Positions 26,065 to 35,208 are shown, counted from the stretch's first letter. The stretch: DNA of 64,000 nucleotides from Tatlockia sp. (GCA_013697725.1 JACCWI010000058.1:30163-94162); one strand, 5' to 3'. Program-made: numbers and translations. Notes: generated by a model not told the origin, from the letters alone.

Positions 26065-26840
26065 GCCTCAAGAAAATATTTTCCAATCCTATTTTCGTCT
26101 TTATAAAGGCATTTTTTAAAAGAAATATTATAATGATAAATGGCTTTTTCTATTAATTGTGACTTATTTTCCACGTTTGCTTTTATCTTAATATTTTGCA
26201 AATAATATTCTACTGTTCGGTGAGATAAGTTTAGAATTTTTGCAGTTTCCTTTGCGGTTTTACCTTGTATCAATAATCGTAGAATATCTATTTCCCGTGG
26301 TGAAAAATAAGGGATATTTGTGCTGGAACTTGCTTTTTCAGTTTTAGCTATGGGTTTATCTAATAAGAGCTGATTAGAAATAATTGAAAAATCCGCCGCC
26401 ACTTCACTAAAAGACCTATCTTGCAAGATGATTGCACAACCAATAAGGCCTAATAACTGCTTATTATCGTTAAATAAAGGAAACTTAAAGGTCAGTGTGT
26501 GGAGATGTATTCCATTGTTTAAGTCTCCAATTTCTTCAAAAACGCAGAATTGTTTATTGCGAATGACCTGATTATCATTTTCATATATTTTTAAAATTTG
26601 TGATTTATTATTAATTTTTTTTTCAAAAGTTGCACCTACAGCGTCATGCCTGGATAAATAATCTAAATTTCTTAGGCATTGATCATTAAGATTAGCAATT
26701 TCATGATTAGGTTTTGAAATAAAAATATTGAAAGGAAGGGCGAATAGATCATTTAAGGTCTGCGATCCTTGCTTATTCGATAGTAAAATACCTGCATTCG
26801 TAGAGCTTATTAAGATGTCTGAATTCGTTAAATTAGGCAT
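26019..26840 (-). CDS. LuxR-type transcriptional regulator with PAS-like N-terminus
   Basis: This 273-residue protein carries a C-terminal LuxR/GerE helix-turn-helix at about 175-235 (YFSPREIDILRLLIQGKTAK followed by ILNLSHRTVEYYLQNIK). The N-terminal ~155 residues look PAS-like (LFALPFNIFISKPNHEI..., later PLFNDNKQLLGLIGCAII). No receiver aspartate is present, so it is probably a ligand- or cofactor-sensing regulator rather than a response regulator. Solo LuxR proteins with PAS-type sensor domains are common in Legionella. It could act with the orphan hybrid kinase nearby, but nothing in the sequence links them. Confidence 0.85.
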   Translation of the reverse strand: MPNLTNSDILISSTNAGILLSNKQGSQTLNDLFALPFNIFISKPNHEIANLNDQCLRNLDYLSRHDAVGATFEKKINNKSQILKIYENDNQVIRNKQFCVFEEIGDLNNGIHLHTLTFKFPLFNDNKQLLGLIGCAIILQDRSFSEVAADFSIISNQLLLDKPIAKTEKASSSTNIPYFSPREIDILRLLIQGKTAKETAKILNLSHRTVEYYLQNIKIKANVENKSQLIEKAIYHYNISFKKCLYKDENRIGKYFLEAYLTLINSCSFFTFR

Positions 26841-27066
26841 AAATTTTCTATTAAGAGATCAGGTTTATTATTAACTCAATTGTTCATAATACAGTCATTA
26901 AGTAGAATATACAAGTCATAATAAACCTTTGGTGTAATGGGGGACTTGATGTCATGGCGGCTGCGAAATTCAGAGTACTATTATCTAGCCCTCTCATAAA
27001 TTGGCTATGCTGAACTAAGCCACTGACTTATCATTGCTTTCCACTTAAGCTGACGGTGATGCAATT

Positions 27067-27462
27067 CTATGTGGTGATAGAAAATTGTATACTAAACTCA
27101 TCAAAAAGAGCTGTTGGTATTAACGGGGCTCTTCCCCTATGAGGCTTATTATTTTCAGTTAGTTGAACTAATCCATATTGCTCCATTTTCCTTAATGTTC
27201 TCAAGATATTGTTAGCCTTTCGCTTATGCCCAGTGAGCTCTTCCAGTTCAGAAACAGACTGCGGTTTCAGCGTAATGATTAATTTCAGTAATTGCTGATT
27301 TTCTTCTGAAAGAACATTTGCCAGTGATTTCATTGAAGTAAACCAAATTTTTGGTTCATTTGTTTGTGGATGATATTTCCCCTTAGCTATAGCAATAGTT
27401 CTTGCTTTATATTGCTCTAGTGGCATTATCCCGATGTAAGCTTTGTTGTGTACTTTATTCAT
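27067..27462 (-). CDS. Winged-helix DNA-binding antitoxin (TumA/HVO_A0114-like)
   Basis: This 131-residue protein has a C-terminal MarR-like winged helix at about 55-115 (LKLIITLKPQSVSELEELTG, then NNILRTLRKMEQYGLVQL). It overlaps the end of the upstream small gene by 8 bp. The pair matches the layout of TumE-type toxin followed by an HVO_A0114/TumA-type DNA-binding antitoxin. The antitoxin would neutralise the toxin and repress the operon, and a palindrome in the promoter upstream (27836-27852) is a natural operator. The family names are from memory and should be confirmed by profile search. Confidence 0.7.
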   Translation of the reverse strand: MNKVHNKAYIGIMPLEQYKARTIAIAKGKYHPQTNEPKIWFTSMKSLANVLSEENQQLLKLIITLKPQSVSELEELTGHKRKANNILRTLRKMEQYGLVQLTENNKPHRGRAPLIPTALFDEFSIQFSITT

Positions 27463-27826
27463 ATTTCCTCCCCTTTAGGGCTATAACACGCTTATCTACT
27501 TCATTCCAGAAATCCTCAAGAAGCTTTCCAGCATTTATATATCGATATGGCTTACCTTGATCATTTTCATCAAAGTGCCAGTGATCATAAGTTCTTATAG
27601 GTGCAACGCCTCTCTTTGCGCCAAATTTAATTTCATGAGAATTATCGAATCCCATAATTCTTTTATTGTGCTTATCATGTAATGTAAGTGAATAACGTAT
27701 TCCCTGGGGCCTATTTAATACTCGTTTTATATTAAATTTGACCCATAATCCCAATGTCTCATCTATTATGATGCGGTCACCATTAAGCAATAATAAATTT
27801 TCAAGAGTATGATCTAATTCCTTCAT
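27455..27826 (-). CDS. TumE-like (DUF6516) toxin
   Basis: This 123-residue protein resembles the TumE/DUF6516 toxin family. It has an N-terminal region with GDRIIIDETLGLWVKFN and KHNKRIMGFDNSHEIKF, then a conserved tail YDHWHFDENDQGKPYRYI. It is the first gene of a two-gene operon with a winged-helix partner that overlaps it by 8 bp, as in this toxin-antitoxin class. The promoter (-35 TTGAAA, -10 TATAAT at 27833-27838) is so close that transcription would start at or next to the ATG, so the mRNA may be leaderless. The mode of toxicity is not known to me. Confidence 0.65.
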   Translation of the reverse strand: MKELDHTLENLLLLNGDRIIIDETLGLWVKFNIKRVLNRPQGIRYSLTLHDKHNKRIMGFDNSHEIKFGAKRGVAPIRTYDHWHFDENDQGKPYRYINAGKLLEDFWNEVDKRVIALKGRKYE

Positions 27827-27832
27827 AATTTG

Positions 27833-27860
27833 ATTATATCATCAAGTGATATGTTTTCAA
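27833..27860 (-). promoter_or_regulatory. Promoter and operator of the toxin-antitoxin operon
   Basis: Read on the minus strand, TTGAAA (27860-27855), a 16-bp spacer and TATAAT (27838-27833) form a near-consensus sigma-70 promoter. The spacer and the first bases of the -10 contain a perfect inverted repeat ATATCA-TCAAG-TGATAT (27836-27852). A protein bound there would block RNA polymerase, as in antitoxin autoregulation. Confidence 0.65.
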
Positions 27861-28027
27861 TCCATAATAAATAATTTAACGTCATAGATATTGCAAGTTA
27901 GTTAACTCCAAATTCTGAGGGGAATGCTAGAATTATCTGGGGGTCAACTCAACATTGATCTCAAATATACCCGAATAGGAGCTATGTAGAAATTAGGCCA
28001 ACTGAATGAAGCATCTTTAATCCCTCT

Positions 28028-28059
28028 TTAATAAAGCATTAAGGTTAATTTGCTATAAT
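28028..28059 (+). promoter_or_regulatory. PmrA-like box and -10 element of the effector-like gene
   Basis: TTAA at 28028-28031 and 28039-28042 are 11 bp apart, the half-site spacing of the Legionella/Coxiella PmrA box (cTTAA-N2-TT-N2-cTTAA), although the central TT and both leading c are not matched. A perfect TATAAT with extended TGC lies at 28054-28059, 11 bp after the second TTAA. Confidence 0.4.
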
Positions 28060-28088
28060 TTTCCTAGAGTGTGAACTTAGGAGCTTCT

Positions 28089-29674
28089 ATGTTTAGCCCA
28101 GAGCTAATTAATTTTTTTAATTTGCTAACTCAAAGTAAAATAAAGCTATTTTTATCTAATGAATTAGTCTTGGGTGATTTCTCTCAAAAAGTTGAAAGGC
28201 TTGATGAAACTCAATTTAGCATTGAGACTCTGGATTTTGAGCGCGGTGACCAAGAGTCTTTATTAGATTACTACGAGGCTTCAACGAACAACGCAAAGAG
28301 TTAGTCAGCGGCATATATCAATTAAATGTCTATATTCAAAGGATTAAGCAACTTTTAGAAAAATACAATCTACAGGAAGGAAAACTTAAGGCAATTCAAA
28401 ACAAATTATCAATCTGTTTATCTAACTTGGAAGCTCAATTTAAAGACGCTGAATTTAAACTTCTAAATTTAAGAAAGTCTCTGCAAGCCTGCAAAGTTAT
28501 ATTAGTAACCGATGAAACGGATTTGGAGACACTAAAATCACATGAAGGCTTTCTGTATATAAAAAAAAATGGAAATTATAAATCCATTTACAATAACCAA
28601 ATTCACTATGATACCTTAGGCAATGCCAATGCTAAAACCGCCAAACAAATTTTAAGTATTACCTCAAAGAAATCACAGTCTGCATCTAAGGAAAAAGCTG
28701 AAATACTACAAGAAGAAAGACCTAAAATTAAGGCACAACCCAACAGTATTACAGTAGAAATATGGTACCACCAACCCCTGGAGCTAAATCGTTCAATCTT
28801 TGGCTTTGCTTCAGACGGACATGTTTCTTTAGAAATTTGTGATTCAAATCGTGAGAGTCATTATGTAAGTTTTTATAGTTCCAGTCATCCTGAACCCGCG
28901 CTGCTGAGCGAGCTGCTTAGTGTGCCGAGTTATAAATCGGCTCCAGGATTATTCAAACAAAAAATCGATGATATCTTATCTTATGTGGATGAGAGTAAGT
29001 ACATAGAACATCAGAAAATTACTTTTGACTCTAACCATTTCCCTGAGCTTAACATTGATAAGGCAGTAACCTGGTCAAAAAATTTTAAAAATTCTCCTGA
29101 AGAAAATAATTTTAATTTTTATACAAATAATTGTTCGACCGTTAGTTTAGCTGGGATGCTAGCTGCCGGATTTGGAGAAATTGTCGCACCCCCAGATACC
29201 TATGTAGTTACCGCGCAAGAAGTTTTTGATTATGCTAAGGCTGTAAAAAACACTAAAGCGAATAACCAAAACCTGGATTATTATATTGATAAAAGAAAAA
29301 TTCTAGAAGAAAAAATAGTAGAACTGATTAGTGGGGATACTAATAGCGAGGGCATTAAAAAAATGCAAAAACTGGGTTCCAGAATTAGTTTAAGTGTATT
29401 ACAAAACATTTTAACTAAAAAAGAAGGGAAGGGCCTTGTGAAAGAGGTTAAACAGAATTATTCCCATTCCCATTTTTTTGGTAAAGGAAGATCTAAATGG
29501 GCAGATGAATTTTATAAGTTTTTACGCAATGTAAACTTACAAGATAATTCGAATGAAATGATTACTGAGAATTTAAAAAAGATTGAGATTATTATCGCTC
29601 TTAAGATTAATGAAAGTGCAGAAGAAAAAGAAATAAAAAGAGACATCAATAAGCATTTTAAATTTCAAAGATGA
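28089..29674 (+). pseudogene. Effector-like protein with H/C motif, frameshifted
   Basis: Translation from ATG 28089 (AGGAG at 28079-28083) gives MFSPELINFFNLLTQ and stops at 28304. Around 28278 the coding continues in another frame (FNEQRKELVSGIYQLNV) to 29674, equivalent to one missing base. Rejoined, it is about 528 residues: a helical and coiled-coil N-terminus, a FLYIKKNGNYKSI segment common in Legionella effectors, then a domain with DGHVSLEI and NFYTNNCSTVSLAGML. The His and Cys in these could form the active site of a papain-like fold. The C-terminus has an EEKE block 14-17 residues from the end, like a Dot/Icm secretion signal. It is either a broken effector or a sequencing error; the function is not recognised. 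Confidence 0.6.
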
Positions 29675-29699
29675 TACTTGCTATATCAGTCTAGTTTTA

Positions 29700-30413
29700 T
29701 TAGTTAGCACAATTTCCTTTAATTAAACCCTCTAAACTGCTACCTAATAAATTGGTTAAATAATCCAATTTTTGGTGATTTACCGCCAAAAATTGATTAA
29801 TTTCTACTTCAATGCCAGTGTAATCCCCATTGGCAAAACGCTTTCTGAGTGCAGTAGTAAAACCATCGCTAATACCGCGATAAGGTCGATTTGCATAGGC
29901 GCGCAGAGTTTTATCCTGTTTTCTAATTTCTTTGAGCCAACGTTGAGCCAGCATTTTTTCACTAAGCCTTCTCGGATCATAAAGCAGTCCAAGGTCAATA
30001 TTACGCTCGATTTCATTGAATATAGGAGTAAAACTGTGGATGGATAAATGTAAAACTTGTTTTTCAAGCTTAATAGACTGTTCAATCTTCTGTTCTATTT
30101 TTTGGCGAAAAGGTAAATAATAGCTTTGAATAACGGAAGTCTTGTCTTCTACTGAAAGAACAGTACTAATTTCTGAAAAGCACTGACGATGAGAAAGGCT
30201 GCGATTGCAATCAATGAGCAAACGGGTGGTTTGAGCTTGGACAAAATCACAGTTAAACGAAGTGCATAACGCTTTAGCGATATCTAAAGAACCAAAATCA
30301 ATGCCCCGATGCGATATTAACAATTCTTGATGAGGAGCAAACAAATCGGTGTAGGCCTCTGGAACAGTATTAACAGCGTGTTCACAGCTAATAATCAAAG
30401 CAATGCTTTTCAT
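29700..30413 (-). CDS. N-formylglutamate amidohydrolase-like protein
   Basis: This 237-residue member of the FGase family (PF05013-type, zinc peptidase-like fold) has the motifs LIISCEHAVNTVPEAY, SHRGIDFGS, RLLIDCNRS, LHLSIHSFTP and GLLYDP. The classical enzyme removes formate from N-formylglutamate in histidine breakdown, but no hut gene is near. Here it is the last gene of a four-gene operon, starting within the stop of the GCS2-like ligase (ATGA overlap). In this context it more likely cleaves or trims an amide-linked product made by the two ligases. Confidence 0.85.
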   Translation of the reverse strand: MKSIALIISCEHAVNTVPEAYTDLFAPHQELLISHRGIDFGSLDIAKALCTSFNCDFVQAQTTRLLIDCNRSLSHRQCFSEISTVLSVEDKTSVIQSYYLPFRQKIEQKIEQSIKLEKQVLHLSIHSFTPIFNEIERNIDLGLLYDPRRLSEKMLAQRWLKEIRKQDKTLRAYANRPYRGISDGFTTALRKRFANGDYTGIEVEINQFLAVNHQKLDYLTNLLGSSLEGLIKGNCAN

Positions 30414-31633
30414 GACGCGTTAAACATTTGATTAGTGCGCAAACAATGGCTTAACTGGCGATAAACACGTACTAAGGTTGTCTTGCTCAAATTCGAGCCA
30501 CAGGCACGTAAAATCCGTTCACTTAAATTGCCTTGGCTTAAAATATACTCTAGGGTGGACTGGGAATTTTTATCCAAATCGCTACTAACACGCTCAATCA
30601 ATCGTGACCAAAACTCGGTAGCGGACCGTCTGCTCGCTGGTAAATTCCATTGTCTGCTGAATTCTGCATCATCAATCTTCGTTGACAAACCCTCTTTAAT
30701 GGCCTCGTCATAAATTGTTCGCAGACGGTGAGTTTCACAGGGCTTATCTAAATAATAGTCAGAATTTCGCTGTAAATATTGCAAAATTGCCTGTATCACA
30801 AGCGCAATTGCTATATCTGCTTGGACAGATTCTTGAGAATCTAAAATTCGAATTTCAATCGCCTTGACATCAAATTTAGGAATAGCTGCTCTGGAATTAA
30901 GCCACCCTTGTTGCAAAATTCCCTCAGGATCGTGAACGCTAATATCCTTATACATAGGCGTTAAAATCGTTTGCTTGTAAATTGCTTCAGACTGAATAAA
31001 TTCAGGAATTATATCTCCTGCAATTGAAGGAATTTGCTGCTGATTTTTACCATAAAAATACAGGCGTGAATCCTTAAATCCCGTTTTTTTGCCATCTAAA
31101 AAGGGAGAGCTCGCAGCTAAGGCGGGTAAAAGAGGAAGTATCAAGCGAATCGCATTATGAAGCTGATTAAATTCCTCATCATTGGCAAAAGGCATATTGA
31201 CATGCATGCTCTGCAGGTTTGACCAGCCATGACCTTGACAGTTAAAAATTTCATCGTATTTTTTATAAATTGCATTATTGCCATGAGGCCAACGCTTAGT
31301 CTCCGATTGAGGGTTCATCCACGGGTGTGCGCCTGTTGGCAAAAATTCCAAATTGTGTTGAGCCAAGAGTGGTTGAATTTTATCAATCGCTTGTTGAAAC
31401 TGCGCGACAAAGGGTGCTTGTGGTGATTTAGGACCATTGTTTTTTAATTCAAGCACGTGCATGACAAGTTCGTTACTCGCGGCAATTTCACCCATTTTTA
31501 CTTCATTAACCAGTTCTCCGGCTAAGGCCTTAAGAATCAGATCAGATTTAGGTTGCACATCGAGGGTGTCTTTATCAACGAGCATGTATTCAATTTCAAG
31601 ACCTAGAACAGAAAAAATAGAAAAATCAGACAT
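30410..31633 (-). CDS. GCS2-type carboxylate-amine ligase
   Basis: This 407-residue protein belongs to the glutamate-cysteine-ligase family 2 (COOH-NH2 ligases of the glutamine-synthetase-like fold). It uses ATP to form an amide or gamma-glutamyl-type bond. Motifs include VLGLEIEYMLVD near the N-terminus, QSMHVNMPFAND, and KAIEIRILDSQESVQADIAI. The start was set at ATG 31633, which has AGGAA upstream and overlaps the preceding gene by 8 bp; an extension of 12 codons is possible. The gene lies between an ATP-grasp ligase and an FGase-like hydrolase, so it probably acts in a pathway building a small peptide-like compound rather than in glutathione synthesis. Confidence 0.85.
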   Translation of the reverse strand: MSDFSIFSVLGLEIEYMLVDKDTLDVQPKSDLILKALAGELVNEVKMGEIAASNELVMHVLELKNNGPKSPQAPFVAQFQQAIDKIQPLLAQHNLEFLPTGAHPWMNPQSETKRWPHGNNAIYKKYDEIFNCQGHGWSNLQSMHVNMPFANDEEFNQLHNAIRLILPLLPALAASSPFLDGKKTGFKDSRLYFYGKNQQQIPSIAGDIIPEFIQSEAIYKQTILTPMYKDISVHDPEGILQQGWLNSRAAIPKFDVKAIEIRILDSQESVQADIAIALVIQAILQYLQRNSDYYLDKPCETHRLRTIYDEAIKEGLSTKIDDAEFSRQWNLPASRRSATEFWSRLIERVSSDLDKNSQSTLEYILSQGNLSERILRACGSNLSKTTLVRVYRQLSHCLRTNQMFNAS

Positions 31634-33083
31634 AACCGTGTTTCCTGCGAATTCGTTGTAAAAAGACATTCATTACTTGTTCATAAAGCGCTTCACCTAA
31701 AATTTCATCTTCAATTCCAAAATCAATATTAGGATTATCATTTACTTCAATCACATAATGCTTATCACCATGACTCTTAATGTCAACACCATAAAGACCA
31801 TCACCTATTAAGCGAGTGGCCTTTAAAGCAGTCTTAACTACTGCTTCAGGGACTGCATGCAAAGGCACCGTTTCATGGCCGCCTTCGATAATGTTCGCAT
31901 TAGATGCATCCCAATTGTAGATTTGCCAATGATTTTTCGCCATAAAATAGCGGCAAGCAAAAATAGCTCGATGGTCTAAAACACCAATACGCCAGTCATA
32001 TTCTGTAGGAATAAAGGGCTGAATTAACACCAAGTCTGAAATTTTAAAAAATTGCGCTAAGGTTTTATCCAAGGCTTTCTCATCGTCGAGTTTAATTACG
32101 CCATGAGAAAAAGCGCTATCCGGCCGTTTGATAACGCAAGGAAAATTTATATCCGGCACGGCTTTATCGTATTTACTAATAAACGTGGTTTCCGGTGTTA
32201 ATATTTGATGACTGCGCATTAATTCGGCAAGATAAACCTTATTGGAACATTTAACAATGGATTGCGGATCATCAATAACCACTAAATTTTCCTGTTCGGC
32301 ACGTCTAGCCATACGATAAGTGTAATGATTTACCGAGGTGGTTGCGCGTATAAATAAAGCATCGTATTCTGCAATTGATTTACCATCACTTTTTTCAATA
32401 AAATCAACGTTTAAGCCCATGGATTCGCCTATATTGGCGAAAATATCTAACGCTTTTTTATTGGAAGGCGCATTTAACTCCGTAGGGTCAACCAAGATGG
32501 CCAGGTCATGAAAACGCTGCTTTTTTCGCCATTGATGAAAGCGTTTTTTGGACAAATAACTTTCAGCCGCCTCATGCATAAAGTCAATATGGTTCGTCGG
32601 AATTTCAACAAAGGGCAACACTTGTAAGCTTTTAATTCGCCATTGTTTTTTCTTTTCAAAAGAAAAGCGTAGTAGTGGTAGGGGAAATAAACCATGTAAT
32701 TTTTTTGCTAGCGGCGCATGACATTTAGCCAAATTTTGGCCAAAATACAAGCTGTATACAAATTCATCTGTTTTTATATCATGCAGACTATGCTGAATTT
32801 CATCATCTACATCTTGTGAAATAAATTTAGACAAACTTGCACTTAACACATCTTGAATACTATCCACCGAAGGTATAATTTTGTGATCCCGAGCATGGGC
32901 TAGTAGTGAAACATAGTAGCCGATGGTCTGGTGATTATAAGATCGGCAAAGGTTAATCACTCTAAGTGATTTGGATTGATGGTAATTTTCATTCGATAAA
33001 TAATCAGTTGCATCTACAATTGCTGCCAGTGGGCTTAAAAACTCCCAGCTGGCTGCGTCATCCGTTACTATTATTGTTTGCAT
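31626..33083 (-). CDS. RimK-like ATP-grasp ligase with RLAN N-terminal domain
   Basis: The product has 485 residues. The N-terminal ~160 residues match the RLAN domain that precedes some RimK-like ATP-grasps (RVINLCRSYNHQTIGYYVSLLA). The C-terminal half is an ATP-grasp: FPCVIKRPDSAFSHGV for nucleotide binding, IQPFIPTEYDWRIGVL, and EVNDNPNIDFG at about 446-456 for metal binding. Such enzymes add amino acids, often glutamate, to a carboxylate. It overlaps the C39-like peptidase gene by 26 bp and the GCS2 ligase gene by 8 bp, implying coupled expression. The substrate is unknown. Confidence 0.88.
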   Translation of the reverse strand: MQTIIVTDDAASWEFLSPLAAIVDATDYLSNENYHQSKSLRVINLCRSYNHQTIGYYVSLLAHARDHKIIPSVDSIQDVLSASLSKFISQDVDDEIQHSLHDIKTDEFVYSLYFGQNLAKCHAPLAKKLHGLFPLPLLRFSFEKKKQWRIKSLQVLPFVEIPTNHIDFMHEAAESYLSKKRFHQWRKKQRFHDLAILVDPTELNAPSNKKALDIFANIGESMGLNVDFIEKSDGKSIAEYDALFIRATTSVNHYTYRMARRAEQENLVVIDDPQSIVKCSNKVYLAELMRSHQILTPETTFISKYDKAVPDINFPCVIKRPDSAFSHGVIKLDDEKALDKTLAQFFKISDLVLIQPFIPTEYDWRIGVLDHRAIFACRYFMAKNHWQIYNWDASNANIIEGGHETVPLHAVPEAVVKTALKATRLIGDGLYGVDIKSHGDKHYVIEVNDNPNIDFGIEDEILGEALYEQVMNVFLQRIRRKHGYV

Positions 33084-33801
33084 TCAGGGCTCTTGGTTGA
33101 ATTATCAGTAAATTGGCATCATAAGTTAGGACACCCAGGAGAATTGAGTTTATTAAACGGATAGAACTCACTTTATAATAGTTATCCTGTGAAATTGGGT
33201 TCGCGCGATGTGGATCAGCAACAATAATATGTCGTTGGCTTTCATCATATCCACAAAGTACTACAAAATGGCCACAAGGTGTGCCACGAATATCATCATA
33301 AAGCGCCTCACCTTTTTCATTATAAAGCTCGCGAGGACAACGATAAAGGTAGGTTGCGCTTAACCCGGTCAATATAGGAATAGATTTCAAAAAATATTGT
33401 TTCAGCAAATGAACGCTAAGGGTTCGAAAACGGATTTGGCCGCCAAGTTCAAGAAATTCAATGTAAGATTGGCTTTCCTGTAGAAAGCCAAGTTCAGTTT
33501 TGTGCTGCATTTGTGCAGTTAACTTTGCAGCTAAAGTTTCCCAGGCAAATTCTTGTGCAGGATCAAACCAGGTTGGATCAAACATGGAGACATTATTGAC
33601 ATAAATGATAGCTGAAAAATCCATTGATAAAGCATGTTTGCCGAGCATTGGTGCAAGGGTGCCTCCTGAATAAGAACGTTCAACACCCTGCACCACTTGA
33701 TCAAGCTCTATATTAAAACCGTAATATTTATACAGGGCGTGCAGGCTAGTTGGGCCGCAGCTCGCATCATCAGGTTGAGTATGGATGGTTAATTCAATCA
33801 T
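33058..33801 (-). CDS. C39-like papain-fold peptidase
   Basis: This 247-residue protein of the peptidase C39-like group has Cys15 in DDASCGPTSLHALYKYYG, His178 in CGHFVVLCGYD and Asp196 in VADPHRA forming the papain-type triad. No signal peptide or transporter domain is present, so it acts in the cytoplasm and is not a bacteriocin exporter by itself. It is the first gene of the C39 / ATP-grasp / GCS2 / FGase operon. It may process a peptide substrate or act as a transglutaminase-like enzyme on the ligase product. Confidence 0.85.
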   Translation of the reverse strand: MIELTIHTQPDDASCGPTSLHALYKYYGFNIELDQVVQGVERSYSGGTLAPMLGKHALSMDFSAIIYVNNVSMFDPTWFDPAQEFAWETLAAKLTAQMQHKTELGFLQESQSYIEFLELGGQIRFRTLSVHLLKQYFLKSIPILTGLSATYLYRCPRELYNEKGEALYDDIRGTPCGHFVVLCGYDESQRHIIVADPHRANPISQDNYYKVSSIRLINSILLGVLTYDANLLIIQPRALNANNNSNG

Positions 33802-33921
33802 AGTGGTTTAACTTTTGCTGAACAATATTCGAAATAGAACTCATTTAACGTTAGACCCCGAACTTGATTTTGTCAATTAATACAAGCTGATAAAAGTCTC
33901 GACTAAGCTAGAAATAAAGTG

Positions 33922-35208
33922 CTATTTAACTAAACCTTGAGCTATTAATCTAAAGGTCATACCAATTAAACCCAAAAAGAAGATAAATTGGCTAAGCAAA
34001 ATAAAGCCTTGTTTTGTTGTTACATAATGGATTTCATTATTGCCTAAAAGAGGATTTTTTTTAGTGCAAAGGTAAATCAACAGCAATAAGCCATAAAATG
34101 AGAGAGAATAATAGAAAATCTTAAGAAATAGATCGCCAGAGTGTCTATCCAGAACATAGCCTTGCGGAAAATTTATAAGTGCTAAACAAAGCAATACAAT
34201 TATCATAGCCGAAAAATTGCTTTTATAAGCTTTTATCCAAACTAAAAGCAAAGGTAAAGTCAGAATAGGAAAATAATAAAGCCAGCCTAAAGGACTAAGA
34301 ATTAACATCATTGCTAAACTAAGACAAAAGGGTTGATGATTTATTTCCTGCAAAGTATTTTTTTGCATTTTTTTTAAATAGTAAAGAATGAAAATTATAA
34401 ATAGAAAAATGTAGATAAATTTAATTAATCTAAGATTGATATTCATGAAGGGATTATCATAAAAAAGACGAAATAAATAACCTAAAAGAGAGGCATTCCA
34501 ATTGTCACCATACCAAAAAACCCGTGATAACATTGAAAAATACTGGCTATAAATCTCAGTGCCATAGATGAGGGACGGTAAACCTAACGCGAGACTTGTC
34601 ATCGCAAACATCGCGAAAAAAGCTTTCATTCGACGTTGCTTTAATAAAAATAAAAAAAGTAATGCAGGGAAAAATTTCAAGGCAACAGCAAGACCCCAAA
34701 ATAATCCACAGACTAGCTCATTGTTTTTTAAGTAAAAATGGTAGCCGATCATTAATAAAAAAAATAAAATAAGACCAAACTGTCCCGTTGAAATATTGAT
34801 GAGCGTTGGGAAAAAAGCAAGATAAATTACAACTAAAATTAACCAATATTCTCTAAAAAAATGACGTGAAAATACTTGAGTTAAAGCAACCCCAGCACCA
34901 ATTAATCCTAGGGCAAAGGACAAAAAAATCCAAATTCCCAAAGCTAGTTTATAACTAAATTGTGCTAAGAAACTAAAAGAGTAGAGGGCAAAAGGCGGGT
35001 TTAAATTGGCAGATAACCTTTTAGTTAGAGGAAGAAAATGGCTAGATAGCTTTGCATAAGGATTTTTGTGCTCAACAAGATTAACGATTGCGGCATAAAA
35101 AGAGGTAAAATCCTGAATATTATTTGAACTTAAAACATAATAAAAGATAAGACAATAAACCAGAGTTACGATTAAACATGCGATGAGGCCTAGTCTTCGA
35201 TTAGTCAT
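33922..35208 (-). CDS. GT87 (DUF2029) family membrane glycosyltransferase, second copy
   Basis: This 428-residue polytopic membrane protein has about ten hydrophobic helices. It belongs to the GT87/DUF2029 group, whose members transfer sugars from polyprenyl-phosphate donors. The periplasmic loop SFYAAIVNLVEHKNPYAK followed by NPPFALYSFS, and the motif FWGLAVALKFFPALLFL, are shared with the gene directly upstream, so the two are tandem paralogs. Translation starts at ATG 35208, overlapping the upstream stop by 8 bp; a TTG start 12 bp earlier is also open. The acceptor is unknown; a cell-envelope glycan or lipid is plausible. Confidence 0.78.
   Translation of the reverse strand: MTNRRLGLIACLIVTLVYCLIFYYVLSSNNIQDFTSFYAAIVNLVEHKNPYAKLSSHFLPLTKRLSANLNPPFALYSFSFLAQFSYKLALGIWIFLSFALGLIGAGVALTQVFSRHFFREYWLILVVIYLAFFPTLINISTGQFGLILFFLLMIGYHFYLKNNELVCGLFWGLAVALKFFPALLFLFLLKQRRMKAFFAMFAMTSLALGLPSLIYGTEIYSQYFSMLSRVFWYGDNWNASLLGYLFRLFYDNPFMNINLRLIKFIYIFLFIIFILYYLKKMQKNTLQEINHQPFCLSLAMMLILSPLGWLYYFPILTLPLLLVWIKAYKSNFSAMIIVLLCLALINFPQGYVLDRHSGDLFLKIFYYSLSFYGLLLLIYLCTKKNPLLGNNEIHYVTTKQGFILLSQFIFFLGLIGMTFRLIAQGLVK

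Noticed and set aside
26930..27040. Short frames such as MAAAKFRVLLSSPLINWLC in the gap before the antitoxin end
   Set aside because: They are under 20 codons, without a ribosome-binding site or recognisable family; at best a remnant.
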